Assembly: GCA_016870865.1 (NCBI GenBank)
Contig: VGAC01000008.1
Coordinates: forward strand, 17,251-81,250
Direction: 5' to 3'
Length of the DNA stretch: 64,000 nucleotides
Origin: Actinomycetota bacterium
GTDB taxonomy: Bacteria; Actinomycetota; Acidimicrobiia; Acidimicrobiales; Ilumatobacteraceae
The notes under the pieces were generated by a model, which worked only from the letters and a program-made list of their open reading frames with translations, had not been told where the DNA came from and searched no databases. Each line of letters starts with the position of its first letter. The first letter of the stretch is position 1. The translations under genes and the position numbers were made by a program. Positions 17,925 to 25,912 of this stretch are shown here, one piece after another.

Positions 17925-18425
17925 TCAGCACGCACTCCACAGTCCGCGCCGCGCGCCCTGCGCCTCCCACGCTGCGTCGGCAAAGGTCGCCTTGTGGATC
18001 GTGTTCGGCTCGAACGGATACGGCCGTGCAAAACCAAGCCGTATCAATTCACGATTCACGAACACGTTGGTGTCGGCGAGGTACACGTAGGCGAGGAGAC
18101 GTCCGTACCTGTCGCGTGCCTCGGCATCGCGCACCAGCCTGACGCGGGTACCGGGCACGAGAAGTGATTTCGTGAAGTCCGACGCTTCGGGCCCCCAGCA
18201 CTCCACGCCTTTGGTCGGGTGCTTGGTTTCGGGCGTGTCGAGCCCGATCAGGCGGACCGTCTCGCGCTCGCCCGCCATCTCCAGGTCGAACGTGTCGCCA
18301 TCCGCAACGGAAACGACGACCCCGACGTTCACGAAGGTCGTCGTTTGCGGATTTCCCGAAGTGTCGTTGCCGCCGCACCCCGTCGCCAGAAACACGACGC
18401 AAAAAAAGCGGTACGCGAGCCTCAG
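17925..18425 (-). CDS. Staphylococcal nuclease-like (thermonuclease) lipoprotein
   Basis: The mature part is a thermonuclease fold: VVSVADGDTFDLE, RLIGLDTPETKHP, a catalytic-type Arg in VRLVRDAEARDRYGRLLAYV and a WEAQGARRGLW tail. It should cut nucleic acids outside the membrane. An N-terminal signal with lipobox LATGC precedes it, but the only start that gives the whole signal (MRLAYRFFCVVFLATGC) is a CTG at 18425 that overlaps the thiolase stop (CTGA). The next in-frame start, GTG at 18395, leaves a signal of only seven residues. An apparent ATG start at 18626 lies inside the thiolase gene and is rejected. Product call is firm, start is not. Confidence 0.75.
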   Translation of the reverse strand: MRLAYRFFCVVFLATGCGGNDTSGNPQTTTFVNVGVVVSVADGDTFDLEMAGERETVRLIGLDTPETKHPTKGVECWGPEASDFTKSLLVPGTRVRLVRDAEARDRYGRLLAYVYLADTNVFVNRELIRLGFARPYPFEPNTIHKATFADAAWEAQGARRGLWSAC

Positions 18426-19609
18426 ATGCGCTCGATCAGCGTTCCCGTTCCGAGGCCGCCACCGCAGCACATCGAGATGAGGCCGTAGCGGCCACCCGTG
18501 CGCTCGAGTTCGTGCAGCGATTTCGTCATGAGGAATGCACCGGTTGCGCCGAGCGGATGGCCCAGTGCGATGGCCCCGCCGTTCGGATTGGTGGTCTCGG
18601 GGTTGGCACCGGTCGCCTTGGCCCATGCCAGCACCACCGAGGCGAAGGCCTCATTGATCTCGAAGTTGTCGATCTGGTCGATCGACAGACCGTTGCGCGA
18701 GAGAAGACGCTTGGTCGCATCGATGGGGCCTTCGAGCATCAGCACGGGGTCGACGCCCACGAGGCAGGTGTCGACGATACGAGCACGAGGCCTGAGGCCC
18801 AGGTCCCGGGCACGCGTCGCGGTCATCATCAACACTGCGGCTGCACCATCGGAGATCTGCGAGGAATTGCCCGCGGTGTGCACGCCGTTCTCGCGTGCGA
18901 CGGGCTTGAGGCCCGCGAGGGCCTCGCGAGTGGTGTCGCGCATGCCCTCGTCACGGGTGACCCTGTGCGTCGAACCCGTCGGCTTGCCCTCTTCGTCGAG
19001 GTCGGGTGCGACGACTTCGACCCACTGGCCCGCAAAGCGGTCCTCGGCCCACGCCCGCGCCGCGCGCTGCTGGCTCTGGAAACCGAATGCGTCGGTGTCG
19101 TCGCGGGTCAGGCCGAACTTGTCGGCGATGCGCTCGGCACCCTCGAACTGCGATGTCATTTCGTACTGGCCGAAATAGGTTTTCGGAATCGGAACACCGA
19201 GGCCGAGCTTCTTCGACGAGTTGATACCGATCGGGATGCGGCTCATGATCTCGACACCGCACGCCACGGCCACGTCGACCACGCCGCTGGCGACGAGCGA
19301 GGTCGCCATGTTCGTGGCCTGCTGCGAGGATCCGCACTGTGTGTCGACCGTGGTTGCCGCGGTGGTGAGTGGAAGACCCGCCGCCAGCCAGGCGGTGCGC
19401 GTGACGTTGAAGCTTTGCTCGCCGACCTGGCTGACGCAGCCGCCGACAACCTGCTCGATCGCCGACGGATCGACACCCGAGCGATTCACGAGTGTCTTTT
19501 GGGCGACGCCGAGAAGATCGGCCGGGTGCATGCTGGACAATCCACCGCCACGACGGCCGATGGGGGTACGCACTGCGTCGACAATGACGACGTCTTGTTT
19601 GCTGCTCAT
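18422..19609 (-). CDS. Acetyl-CoA acetyltransferase / 3-ketoacyl-CoA thiolase
   Basis: The 395-residue thiolase has the nucleophile Cys92 in VDTQCGSSQQ, the His351 motif GGAIALGHPLGATG and the second active cysteine Cys382 in MCCGGGLGTG. NEAFASVVLAW is also intact. Such enzymes cleave 3-ketoacyl-CoA in beta-oxidation or condense acetyl-CoA units; chain length cannot be read. It is divergent from nudC by 33 bases and translationally linked at its 3' end to the nuclease lipoprotein gene. Confidence 0.92.
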   Translation of the reverse strand: MSSKQDVVIVDAVRTPIGRRGGGLSSMHPADLLGVAQKTLVNRSGVDPSAIEQVVGGCVSQVGEQSFNVTRTAWLAAGLPLTTAATTVDTQCGSSQQATNMATSLVASGVVDVAVACGVEIMSRIPIGINSSKKLGLGVPIPKTYFGQYEMTSQFEGAERIADKFGLTRDDTDAFGFQSQQRAARAWAEDRFAGQWVEVVAPDLDEEGKPTGSTHRVTRDEGMRDTTREALAGLKPVARENGVHTAGNSSQISDGAAAVLMMTATRARDLGLRPRARIVDTCLVGVDPVLMLEGPIDATKRLLSRNGLSIDQIDNFEINEAFASVVLAWAKATGANPETTNPNGGAIALGHPLGATGAFLMTKSLHELERTGGRYGLISMCCGGGLGTGTLIERI

Positions 19610-19642
19610 GGCGTCATCCTACGCAGGTACCGTTGGGACGCC

Positions 19643-20452
19643 ATGAGCCGTCAGTCCGATGTTCCGAGCCTCGTTCCCTCGATGAAACCAGCGGCAGGCG
19701 CGCGCGGGAACCGCTTTTTCCACGTCGTTGGTGGCAATGTCTGGGAGGCCGAGGAACCCGCGGCAAGTGACTGGCAGGTCCACTTCATTGGAATGATGGG
19801 CGATGTTGCGGTGTGGGCGGTCGACGTGCCCCACGGCCTCGACCCCGCCGATGGTGCCTCGATCGACCTGTTTTCCTTTCATGGGCGAAGCCACGAGAAC
19901 GACTGGTTGGCGGCAGGTCGCGCGGTGCAGTTGGTGGAGTGGGCGCGTACGCACCGCTTCTGCGGTCGATGCGGTGAGCCCACCGAACGTCTCGACAATG
20001 AACGATCGATGAGGTGTCCCGCATGCGGGTTGTCGGCGTTTCCGAGGCTCGCTCCCGCGATCATCACGCTCGTCACGCGCGGTGCGGGTGACGCGCAAGA
20101 AGCCCTGCTGGCGCGTGGTGTGCAGTGGCAGCAGCCGATGTATTCGTGCCTTGCCGGTTTCGTCGAGCCGGGGGAGACCCTCGAAGGGGCAGTCGTCCGG
20201 GAAACGATGGAAGAAGTCGGCGTGGCAGTCGGCAACGTGCGCTACATCCGCAGCCAACCGTGGCCATTTCCGCATTCTTTGATGCTGGGGTTCCGTGCTG
20301 ATTGGTTGCACGGTGAGATTGTGTGCGATCCCGCCGAAATTGCGGACGCCCGGTGGTTCCGCCGCGATCAGATTCCGATGATCCCGCCGGGAATTTCGAT
20401 TGCGCGAAGGCTGATCGACCTGTGGCTGGAGGGCGGTAACGTCGGCCCATGA
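19643..20452 (+). CDS. nudC: NAD(+)/NADH pyrophosphatase (deNADding-type Nudix hydrolase)
   Basis: The 269-residue protein has the NudC order: N-terminal domain, zinc ribbon with Cys107, Cys110, Cys125 and Cys128 (FCGRC and RCPAC), Nudix box at 172-194 (GFVEPGETLEG then RETMEEVG), and the NudC-specific SQPWPFPHS array at 204-212. It hydrolyses NADH/NAD to NMN(H) and AMP and in other bacteria removes NAD caps from RNA. The ATG at 19643 follows a 33-base divergent gap. Its last four bases overlap the next gene (ATGA). Confidence 0.93.
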   Translation: MSRQSDVPSLVPSMKPAAGARGNRFFHVVGGNVWEAEEPAASDWQVHFIGMMGDVAVWAVDVPHGLDPADGASIDLFSFHGRSHENDWLAAGRAVQLVEWARTHRFCGRCGEPTERLDNERSMRCPACGLSAFPRLAPAIITLVTRGAGDAQEALLARGVQWQQPMYSCLAGFVEPGETLEGAVVRETMEEVGVAVGNVRYIRSQPWPFPHSLMLGFRADWLHGEIVCDPAEIADARWFRRDQIPMIPPGISIARRLIDLWLEGGNVGP

Positions 20453-21360
20453 GCGACGACAAGGCCCCACAGACGCACCCGAAACCCGATCTTGGTCGCA
20501 TTGGCCTGTGGAGTGGATCGCTTGACGGTGTGCCGGGCTCGCAGGTCCGTGACGTCGTGCAGGAGATCGAGGCTCTGGGCTTTGGTACCTACTGGTATCC
20601 CGAGACCGTGGGGCGCGAGGCGTTCGTCAACGCGACGATGATTCTTTCCTCGTCGACGAAGTTGAAGGCGGCCACAGGTATCGCCAGCATCGCGGCACGC
20701 ACCGCCATGGCGATGCAGGCCGGCTGGAAGGCGCTCTCAGAGGCCTATCCCGAACGCTTCATCCTGGGCATGGGTGTGAGTCACGGTCACATGGTGACGA
20801 AGCTGCACAAGTCGCCGTACGAAAAGCCGTACTCGACGATGGTCGAGTATCTCGACAACATGGACAGTGTCCCGTACTTCGGTGTCGCGCCGACCGGTCC
20901 GCTGTACCGCGTCCTTGCGGCACTCGGGCCGAAGATGTTGGAGCTGTCGCGTGACCGCACGATGGGGGCGCACCCGTACTTCACCACGCCGGCACACACC
21001 GCCGAGGCGCGTGCGATTCTCGGTCCCGACAAGCTGCTCGCACCCGAACAGATGGTGATCTTCGAAACCGATTCCGCCAGGGCCCGCGAGACGGCCCGCA
21101 AGAACATGTCGGTGTACACACGTCTGCCGAACTACGCAAACAACCTGATGCGCCTCGGCTTCTCGGCCGACGAGATCAAGGAACAGTCCGACCGTCTCGT
21201 CGACGAGATCGTGTGTTGGGGAACGCTCGACAAGATCGCCGCGCGCATCGGGGAGCACCACGACGCGGGTGCCGACCATGTGTGCGTCCAGGTGCTGATG
21301 CACGAGGGTGCGGCACTTCCCATGGCGCAGTGGCGCGAACTCGCGCAGCTCTTGCGGTAG
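20449..21360 (+). CDS. LLM-class F420-dependent oxidoreductase
   Basis: The 303-residue protein is a bacterial-luciferase-like TIM barrel. Family signs are GRIGLWSGSLDG at the N-terminus, ALGFGTYWYPE, LKAATGIASI, and the FILGMGVSHG strand. In actinobacteria this subfamily binds coenzyme F420, and the short length fits the mycobacterial F420-dependent group. The substrate is unknown. The ATG overlaps the nudC stop by four bases, so the two are co-translated; a redox theme (NADH turnover and F420 chemistry) is possible but unproven. Confidence 0.85.
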   Translation: MSDDKAPQTHPKPDLGRIGLWSGSLDGVPGSQVRDVVQEIEALGFGTYWYPETVGREAFVNATMILSSSTKLKAATGIASIAARTAMAMQAGWKALSEAYPERFILGMGVSHGHMVTKLHKSPYEKPYSTMVEYLDNMDSVPYFGVAPTGPLYRVLAALGPKMLELSRDRTMGAHPYFTTPAHTAEARAILGPDKLLAPEQMVIFETDSARARETARKNMSVYTRLPNYANNLMRLGFSADEIKEQSDRLVDEIVCWGTLDKIAARIGEHHDAGADHVCVQVLMHEGAALPMAQWRELAQLLR

Positions 21361-21367
21361 GCCCGAA

Positions 21368-22126
21368 GTGACCCTGTCGTACACCGACTTGCGCGGCCGC
21401 AATCATCTCCATGTCTTGGCCGAAGAGAACGATCGTTTCATCATGGCGGCACGTGCGGCCGGCTGGTCGAGCGAGGTTGCGGCATGTCCAGGTTGGAACG
21501 CGGCTGATCTGGCGTTCCACATGTGCAAGGTGCAGTCGATGTTCTTAGGCATGCTCACCACCGAGGCGATTAGTCCGAAAGACCTCCCTCGCCTCGAGCG
21601 CCCCGAATCCGATGAGGGGCTCGTCGATCTCTTCATTGCCGGCGCCACCCAACTCGAGCGTGTTCTCGAAAACACCTCCGACGACGCACCCGTGTGGACC
21701 TTCACGGGGTCGCAGCCCGCATCGTGGGTGAAGCGACGCATGGCGCAGGAGGCCTTGATGCACAGGTTCGATGCGGAAATTGCCGCGGGCGATTTGTCGC
21801 AGACAGACGAGTTGATATGCGCCGACGGTATCGACGAGAAATTGGCCGTGTTCCTGCCGTGGTTCGGCGACAAAGTGCACTTGGCGCACACCCTCCATCT
21901 GCACTGCAGCGACACCGACGGAGAGTGGATGCTCGGCCCCCGAGCGGGTGGCGTCGCGGTTGCGCGTGAGCACGGCAAGGGTGACGCTGCTCTTCGGGGC
22001 CCCGCTCAGTTGCTGTTGTTGGCGCTGTGGCGCCGCATCACGGTCGATGAAGCGATCGCCGCGGGCGCCGAAGCCTTCGGCGACCGCGCAGCCCTCGACG
22101 GCTTTGTGACGGCGTTCGGCATCTAG
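21368..22126 (+). CDS. DinB-like / mycothiol-dependent maleylpyruvate isomerase family protein
   Basis: From the GTG at 21368 the protein has 252 residues. It shows the N-terminal four-helix DinB-like domain of the maleylpyruvate isomerase family: VAACPGWNAADLAFHM with the first metal histidine, and EALMHRFDAEIAAG with the second His/Asp group. The C-terminal part ends with the usual small domain (LLLLALWRRI). Members use or bind mycothiol and a divalent metal; the reaction of this one is unknown. It begins seven bases after the F420-type gene, so it is the third gene of the nudC run. Its TAG stop shares the CTAG palindrome with the stop of the convergent gene. Confidence 0.8.
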   Translation: MTLSYTDLRGRNHLHVLAEENDRFIMAARAAGWSSEVAACPGWNAADLAFHMCKVQSMFLGMLTTEAISPKDLPRLERPESDEGLVDLFIAGATQLERVLENTSDDAPVWTFTGSQPASWVKRRMAQEALMHRFDAEIAAGDLSQTDELICADGIDEKLAVFLPWFGDKVHLAHTLHLHCSDTDGEWMLGPRAGGVAVAREHGKGDAALRGPAQLLLLALWRRITVDEAIAAGAEAFGDRAALDGFVTAFGI

Positions 22127-24711
22127 CGCACACCCGACCGCTTCTTCACCGACGACTTCACGGGTTTTTTCTCCGCGGTCCTCTTGGTGGCCTTGGATGC
22201 AGAAGTCTTCATCATGATCTTCGCCGCAAAGCGCTGCTTCGTTGTCGGGGTGGTCAGGACGTCGACGGGGGGCGGGGTTGGGCTGGTCGGTGGTGTGGGG
22301 GCGACGACGGGTTCGGGGACGACGGGGTCGAGGCGACGCCGCAGAAGTTTTCCGACCGGAGTCGTGGTATTGAAAGTGATGACGTCACTCGTTGTCGTGC
22401 CCTTTTGGTTCACCGCAACGAAACGGGCATGGTAGACGCTGGAGTCGACGAGTTCGCTCACGTCGAGAGAGATCTGCGATGTGGAACCCGCAACGGTGCT
22501 GCCTGCGAACCACTCGTCGTAGTTCGAGAAGTCGTCATCGTCGTCGATCTGAAGTGTGATTCGGGTGGTGAACTCGTTGCTGTCCACCAACGAGCGCAGG
22601 GTGACGGTGGTGTGGGAGACATCGTGTGCCGTGGGGGCGGCCACGATCGGTGCGCCGCCGGCGGTTGTGAAGGAAAGACCATCGAGCCTGTCGAAACCGA
22701 CGGCGTTGGTCACCGTCACGTTGACGTCGTATTTCGTGGCTGGTTGCAGGGCCATGAGCGGCACCACAACGGTGGTGCAAGATGCGTCGACCCTGCGCTC
22801 CTCTGCGGTCCAGGCCCGTGTCGTTCCCGAGGGTCGGTATTCGACGATGATGCGGGTACCCAACAGACCCGGGTCGAGCGCAAGCGAGATGCTGGCCGAC
22901 TTGCGACCGCCGGTCGCAGTCGCACTTCCGATCGACGGGGCGTCGCCGATCGTGGTGAAGGAGATCGTGGTGGGAGTGGCATCACCGACCTCGTTTGATG
23001 CGCTGAGGCGCACGAAGTAGGTGGTGCGGGGGGAAAGTGAGGTGAGCCCCGTGCTGAGGTGGGTGTCGCCGTCGCCCCGTGCCGTGCCGAGGCTTGCCGT
23101 GCCGACATCGCGGGTGAATGCCTCGTCGGTGGCGTAGGTGGCGGAGACCGCGGTGTCGAGCAGATTCGCATCGACAATCACACGCAGCGACGCAAAATCA
23201 CCGCCGATGTCGGTTGCGGTGATGGCGGTGAGCGTTGGTGCTGCGCCCAGCGTGACGAACGACGAGGCGGTGGAGTCGGTGGCCCCGAACATGTTCGTTG
23301 CACGAATCTTGACGTGGTATTCGGTGGCGGGACGCAGGCCCGGAACCGGAACCGAAAAAGTGACCGGAGCGAAGAGTTGCGCGAGGGTGGACTGTTGGGT
23401 GCGACGCAGCAGAACGTTGAGCGTTCGTGCGCCGTCGAAGGACGGTGTGGTCGAGACGAGTACCACGACGCTCGATGTCGCTCCGTTGGGCACGATGGAC
23501 CCGGAAATGGTGGCTTGGTGCGTGCCCATGGAGTCGAGCGTCGGTTGCCCTGCGTCGGGCGTACCGACACGCAACACCTCGGTGGGTGAGTGCGTGGGCG
23601 CCTTGGTGCCGTTGCCGACACTGCCGTGCAGGTTCGAACCCCAACAGAAGATTCGACTGTTGGTCGAGGTGATGCACGTGCCCGCAAGACCGACCTGGAG
23701 CCCCTTGGCACGCACGTCGTCGGGAAGGGCCGCGGTACGGATGGTCTTGCCGCCGTACGACTGACCCCAGCCGAGCGCACCACCGTCGTTGCTGCCCCAA
23801 CACAACGTCATGCCGGCGTTCGTGATTGCGCACGTGTGGTACCAACCGGTTCGGATGTCGGTGAGGATCGTTCCCGCCGACAGTGCCACGGGCCGCGGTG
23901 TGCGGCTGTGCGCATAAGTGCCGTCGCCGAGCGCGCCGTCGTAGTTCCGGCCCCAGCACCATCCACCTCCGACGGTGTCGACGGCACATGCGCGCTCGAG
24001 CCCCGCGCTGATGGAACTGAATTGGGCTCCTTCAGGCATGGCAACGCGGGCGAAGACCTTCGACGTGCCTGAACCTCCGTTTCCCAGTTGCCCGGCAGTG
24101 TTGACGCCGCTGCAATAAGCGGTGCCGGTGGTCGCCACGACGCAGGTGAAGCCGATTCCCGCGGATACGTAGGCGGGGACGGCCGAGTCGGGCAAATGAA
24201 CACGCACGGGCAGGTGTGTGTATTCCATGTCGCCGGTGCCGAGCTCGCCCGAACTCCAGTCACCGCGGCAGTAGAGGTGACGCTCGGAGGTGAGCGCGCA
24301 GACCTGTGACGCGCCGACACTGAACTGCGTCACGACGCTGCCCGTGGGAAGCCGCAGACGCCCGGGTGCGCCCGACTCACCCCAGCAATAAACGATGCCC
24401 GTCTCGGTGAGTCCGCACGAAGAGAACGACGAACCCGCCTCGATATGACGGAATCGTTCGCCCGTGGGAAGTGTGACGGGTGATGGTGCCAGGACGGTGG
24501 GTGCGCCGTCCGCCGTACCCAGGCTGGCGTAGAGATTCCATCCCCAGCACAGCCCGTGGCCCTCGGTGGTGACCGCACACGTGCGGTGGTAACCGGTGGA
24601 GACCGAGGTGTAACTGAACGGTGCGGCGCCGGTGGGCGAGGCATCGAGGGTAACCGTGAGGCAGGAAGTGGCCAGGATGGTGCCGACGGCGGCAAACAAA
24701 CGAAGTCGCAT
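22123..24711 (-). CDS. Large secreted protein: seven-blade RCC1 propeller + four FN3-like domains
   Basis: The 862-residue protein has a Sec signal (about 1-29, cleavage near PTGAA-PF). Residues 35-375 contain seven RCC1-like repeats, each with a cysteine pair about ten residues apart (for example TCAVTTEGHGLCWGWN, ACAVDTVGGGWCWGRN, TCAITNAGMTLCWGSN), enough to close a propeller. Four FN3-like domains follow (about 385-760), each ending in a V-F-T-T-type strand. The tail has a Pro-rich linker (PTPPTSPTPPPVD) and a Lys/Ser-rich basic end. No LPXTG or C-terminal membrane anchor is seen. The paired cysteines suggest disulfides outside the cell. Function is unknown; a surface or binding role is inferred. 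Confidence 0.85.
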   Translation of the reverse strand: MRLRLFAAVGTILATSCLTVTLDASPTGAAPFSYTSVSTGYHRTCAVTTEGHGLCWGWNLYASLGTADGAPTVLAPSPVTLPTGERFRHIEAGSSFSSCGLTETGIVYCWGESGAPGRLRLPTGSVVTQFSVGASQVCALTSERHLYCRGDWSSGELGTGDMEYTHLPVRVHLPDSAVPAYVSAGIGFTCVVATTGTAYCSGVNTAGQLGNGGSGTSKVFARVAMPEGAQFSSISAGLERACAVDTVGGGWCWGRNYDGALGDGTYAHSRTPRPVALSAGTILTDIRTGWYHTCAITNAGMTLCWGSNDGGALGWGQSYGGKTIRTAALPDDVRAKGLQVGLAGTCITSTNSRIFCWGSNLHGSVGNGTKAPTHSPTEVLRVGTPDAGQPTLDSMGTHQATISGSIVPNGATSSVVVLVSTTPSFDGARTLNVLLRRTQQSTLAQLFAPVTFSVPVPGLRPATEYHVKIRATNMFGATDSTASSFVTLGAAPTLTAITATDIGGDFASLRVIVDANLLDTAVSATYATDEAFTRDVGTASLGTARGDGDTHLSTGLTSLSPRTTYFVRLSASNEVGDATPTTISFTTIGDAPSIGSATATGGRKSASISLALDPGLLGTRIIVEYRPSGTTRAWTAEERRVDASCTTVVVPLMALQPATKYDVNVTVTNAVGFDRLDGLSFTTAGGAPIVAAPTAHDVSHTTVTLRSLVDSNEFTTRITLQIDDDDDFSNYDEWFAGSTVAGSTSQISLDVSELVDSSVYHARFVAVNQKGTTTSDVITFNTTTPVGKLLRRRLDPVVPEPVVAPTPPTSPTPPPVDVLTTPTTKQRFAAKIMMKTSASKATKRTAEKKPVKSSVKKRSGVR

Positions 24712-24747
24712 GACCCCAACCGTAGGGTCGGGGTGCGACAGCGGTCT

Positions 24748-25569
24748 CTAGGCCCCGAACACGCGGGCTTGCAGCTTGCGCATGCCCCCCAGCCAGCGGG
24801 CATGCTGCGACGCACGGGTGGTCATGTAGCCCTCGACTTCGGGATGCGGAAGGATGAGGAAGCGTTCGGCGCGGATGGCGTCGAGGGCCATGGACGCGAC
24901 GTCGTCGGGTTCGAGAACCGCGCCCGCGGCCTTGACCACGTCACCTGCCGACGCAAAGCCAGTGTCGCGGGCGGACTTGTCGGGGTTCAGCATGTTCGTA
25001 TTCACACCCTGGGGGCAGAGGCAACTCACACGCAGGCCGCGCTCGTGATACGTGATCGACAACCACTCGGCGAATGCAACCGCGGCGTGCTTCGTCACCG
25101 AGTACGGGGCCGAGCCGATTTGAGCAAGCAGACCGGCAGCCGAAGCGGTCGAACAGAAATATCCACGCTTCCGGGCGAGCCACTCGGGTACCAACATCTC
25201 GGCGGCATAGCGGTGTGCGTGCACATTGACCGCGAAACTCACGTCCCAGTCGTGGTCGCTGGCGTGTTCGAGGTCGGTTCCCAGTCCGACACCCGCGTTC
25301 GCAAAGAAGAGATCGATCGCACCGAATCGTGCGCGCGCATGGTCGATCACGGCGGCGTTTCCGGTGCGCGTCGCGATGTCGGCGGCGACGGCCGTTGCCG
25401 AGTCGGGCCGCGCGGCGTTGAGATTGTTGCAGACCGCAAAAAGACCGTCTTCGTCGACGTCGGTGAGCGTCACACGGGCGCCAACCGCGTGGAAAGCGCG
25501 AGCCAGTGAACCACCGATACCGCCGGCAGCGCCGGTCACGACAACGTGGGAGGCGGGGGATATGTCCAT
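24748..25569 (-). CDS. SDR-family oxidoreductase
   Basis: The protein (273 aa from ATG 25569) is a classical short-chain dehydrogenase: TGAAGGIGGSLA for the cofactor, Asp in TLTDVDEDG favouring NAD, NAG in LFFANAGVG, catalytic Ser in STASAAG and YSVTK. The C-terminal segment GLRVSCLCPQGVNTNML is typical. An earlier in-frame ATG at 25611 adds 14 residues without similarity. The substrate is not evident. It stands alone between the RCC1 gene and a regulatory-looking gap. Confidence 0.88.
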   Translation of the reverse strand: MDISPASHVVVTGAAGGIGGSLARAFHAVGARVTLTDVDEDGLFAVCNNLNAARPDSATAVAADIATRTGNAAVIDHARARFGAIDLFFANAGVGLGTDLEHASDHDWDVSFAVNVHAHRYAAEMLVPEWLARKRGYFCSTASAAGLLAQIGSAPYSVTKHAAVAFAEWLSITYHERGLRVSCLCPQGVNTNMLNPDKSARDTGFASAGDVVKAAGAVLEPDDVASMALDAIRAERFLILPHPEVEGYMTTRASQHARWLGGMRKLQARVFGA

Positions 25570-25612
25570 GGTGGACCGAGCGTAGATCGCCCCACCATTG
25601 ACGCTGATCACG

Positions 25613-25645
25613 ACCGACCTGTGGGTAATGTCACGGTAGGTCGGT
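25613..25645. promoter_or_regulatory. 8-bp inverted repeat, possible operator
   Basis: The gap between the divergent SDR and the 76-aa gene contains ACCGACCT at 25613-25620 and its exact reverse complement AGGTCGGT at 25638-25645, with 17 bases between. Size and spacing suit a dimeric repressor such as a TetR-type protein, but no regulator gene is adjacent. It is placed to affect both genes. Confidence 0.35.
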
Positions 25646-25681
25646 AGTGGGGTATCTCGTACCTGCTGCTAAACCGTAGAC

Positions 25682-25912
25682 ATGAGGCACGCATTGACCG
25701 GAACCATTCTCGAACCGACCGAAGGCCACCAAGCCGACGGAACCGCACATGCGGTAGCCGAAGCGTTGGCAATCGTGGACAAGGCCCTTGCCGAAATGCT
25801 GCGTCGCGAACTCGTGTCGAGTGGTGAAGTTGCCGACCTTTTGCTGGACTTGAGGTCGCTGCTCACTGTGGCGTCAAAGTACGCCGACGCCGCAACCAGC
25901 GCGGCTTCCTGA
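25682..25912 (+). CDS. Small hypothetical protein, 76 aa
   Basis: I recognise no family. The peptide is mainly helical, with heptad-like stretches (AVAEALAIVDKALAEMLRRE and VADLLLDLRSLLTVASKY), no cysteine and no signal. Composition is less Arg-rich than the shadow frames of this window, which supports real coding. Its last 50 bases overlap the 3' end of the convergent WS/DGAT gene. A dimeric helical hairpin is likely, role unknown. Confidence 0.5.
   Translation: MRHALTGTILEPTEGHQADGTAHAVAEALAIVDKALAEMLRRELVSSGEVADLLLDLRSLLTVASKYADAATSAAS

Noticed and set aside
18512..19642. Long N-terminal extension of nudC
   Set aside because: It is antisense to the thiolase gene and NudC homologues start near ATG 19643.
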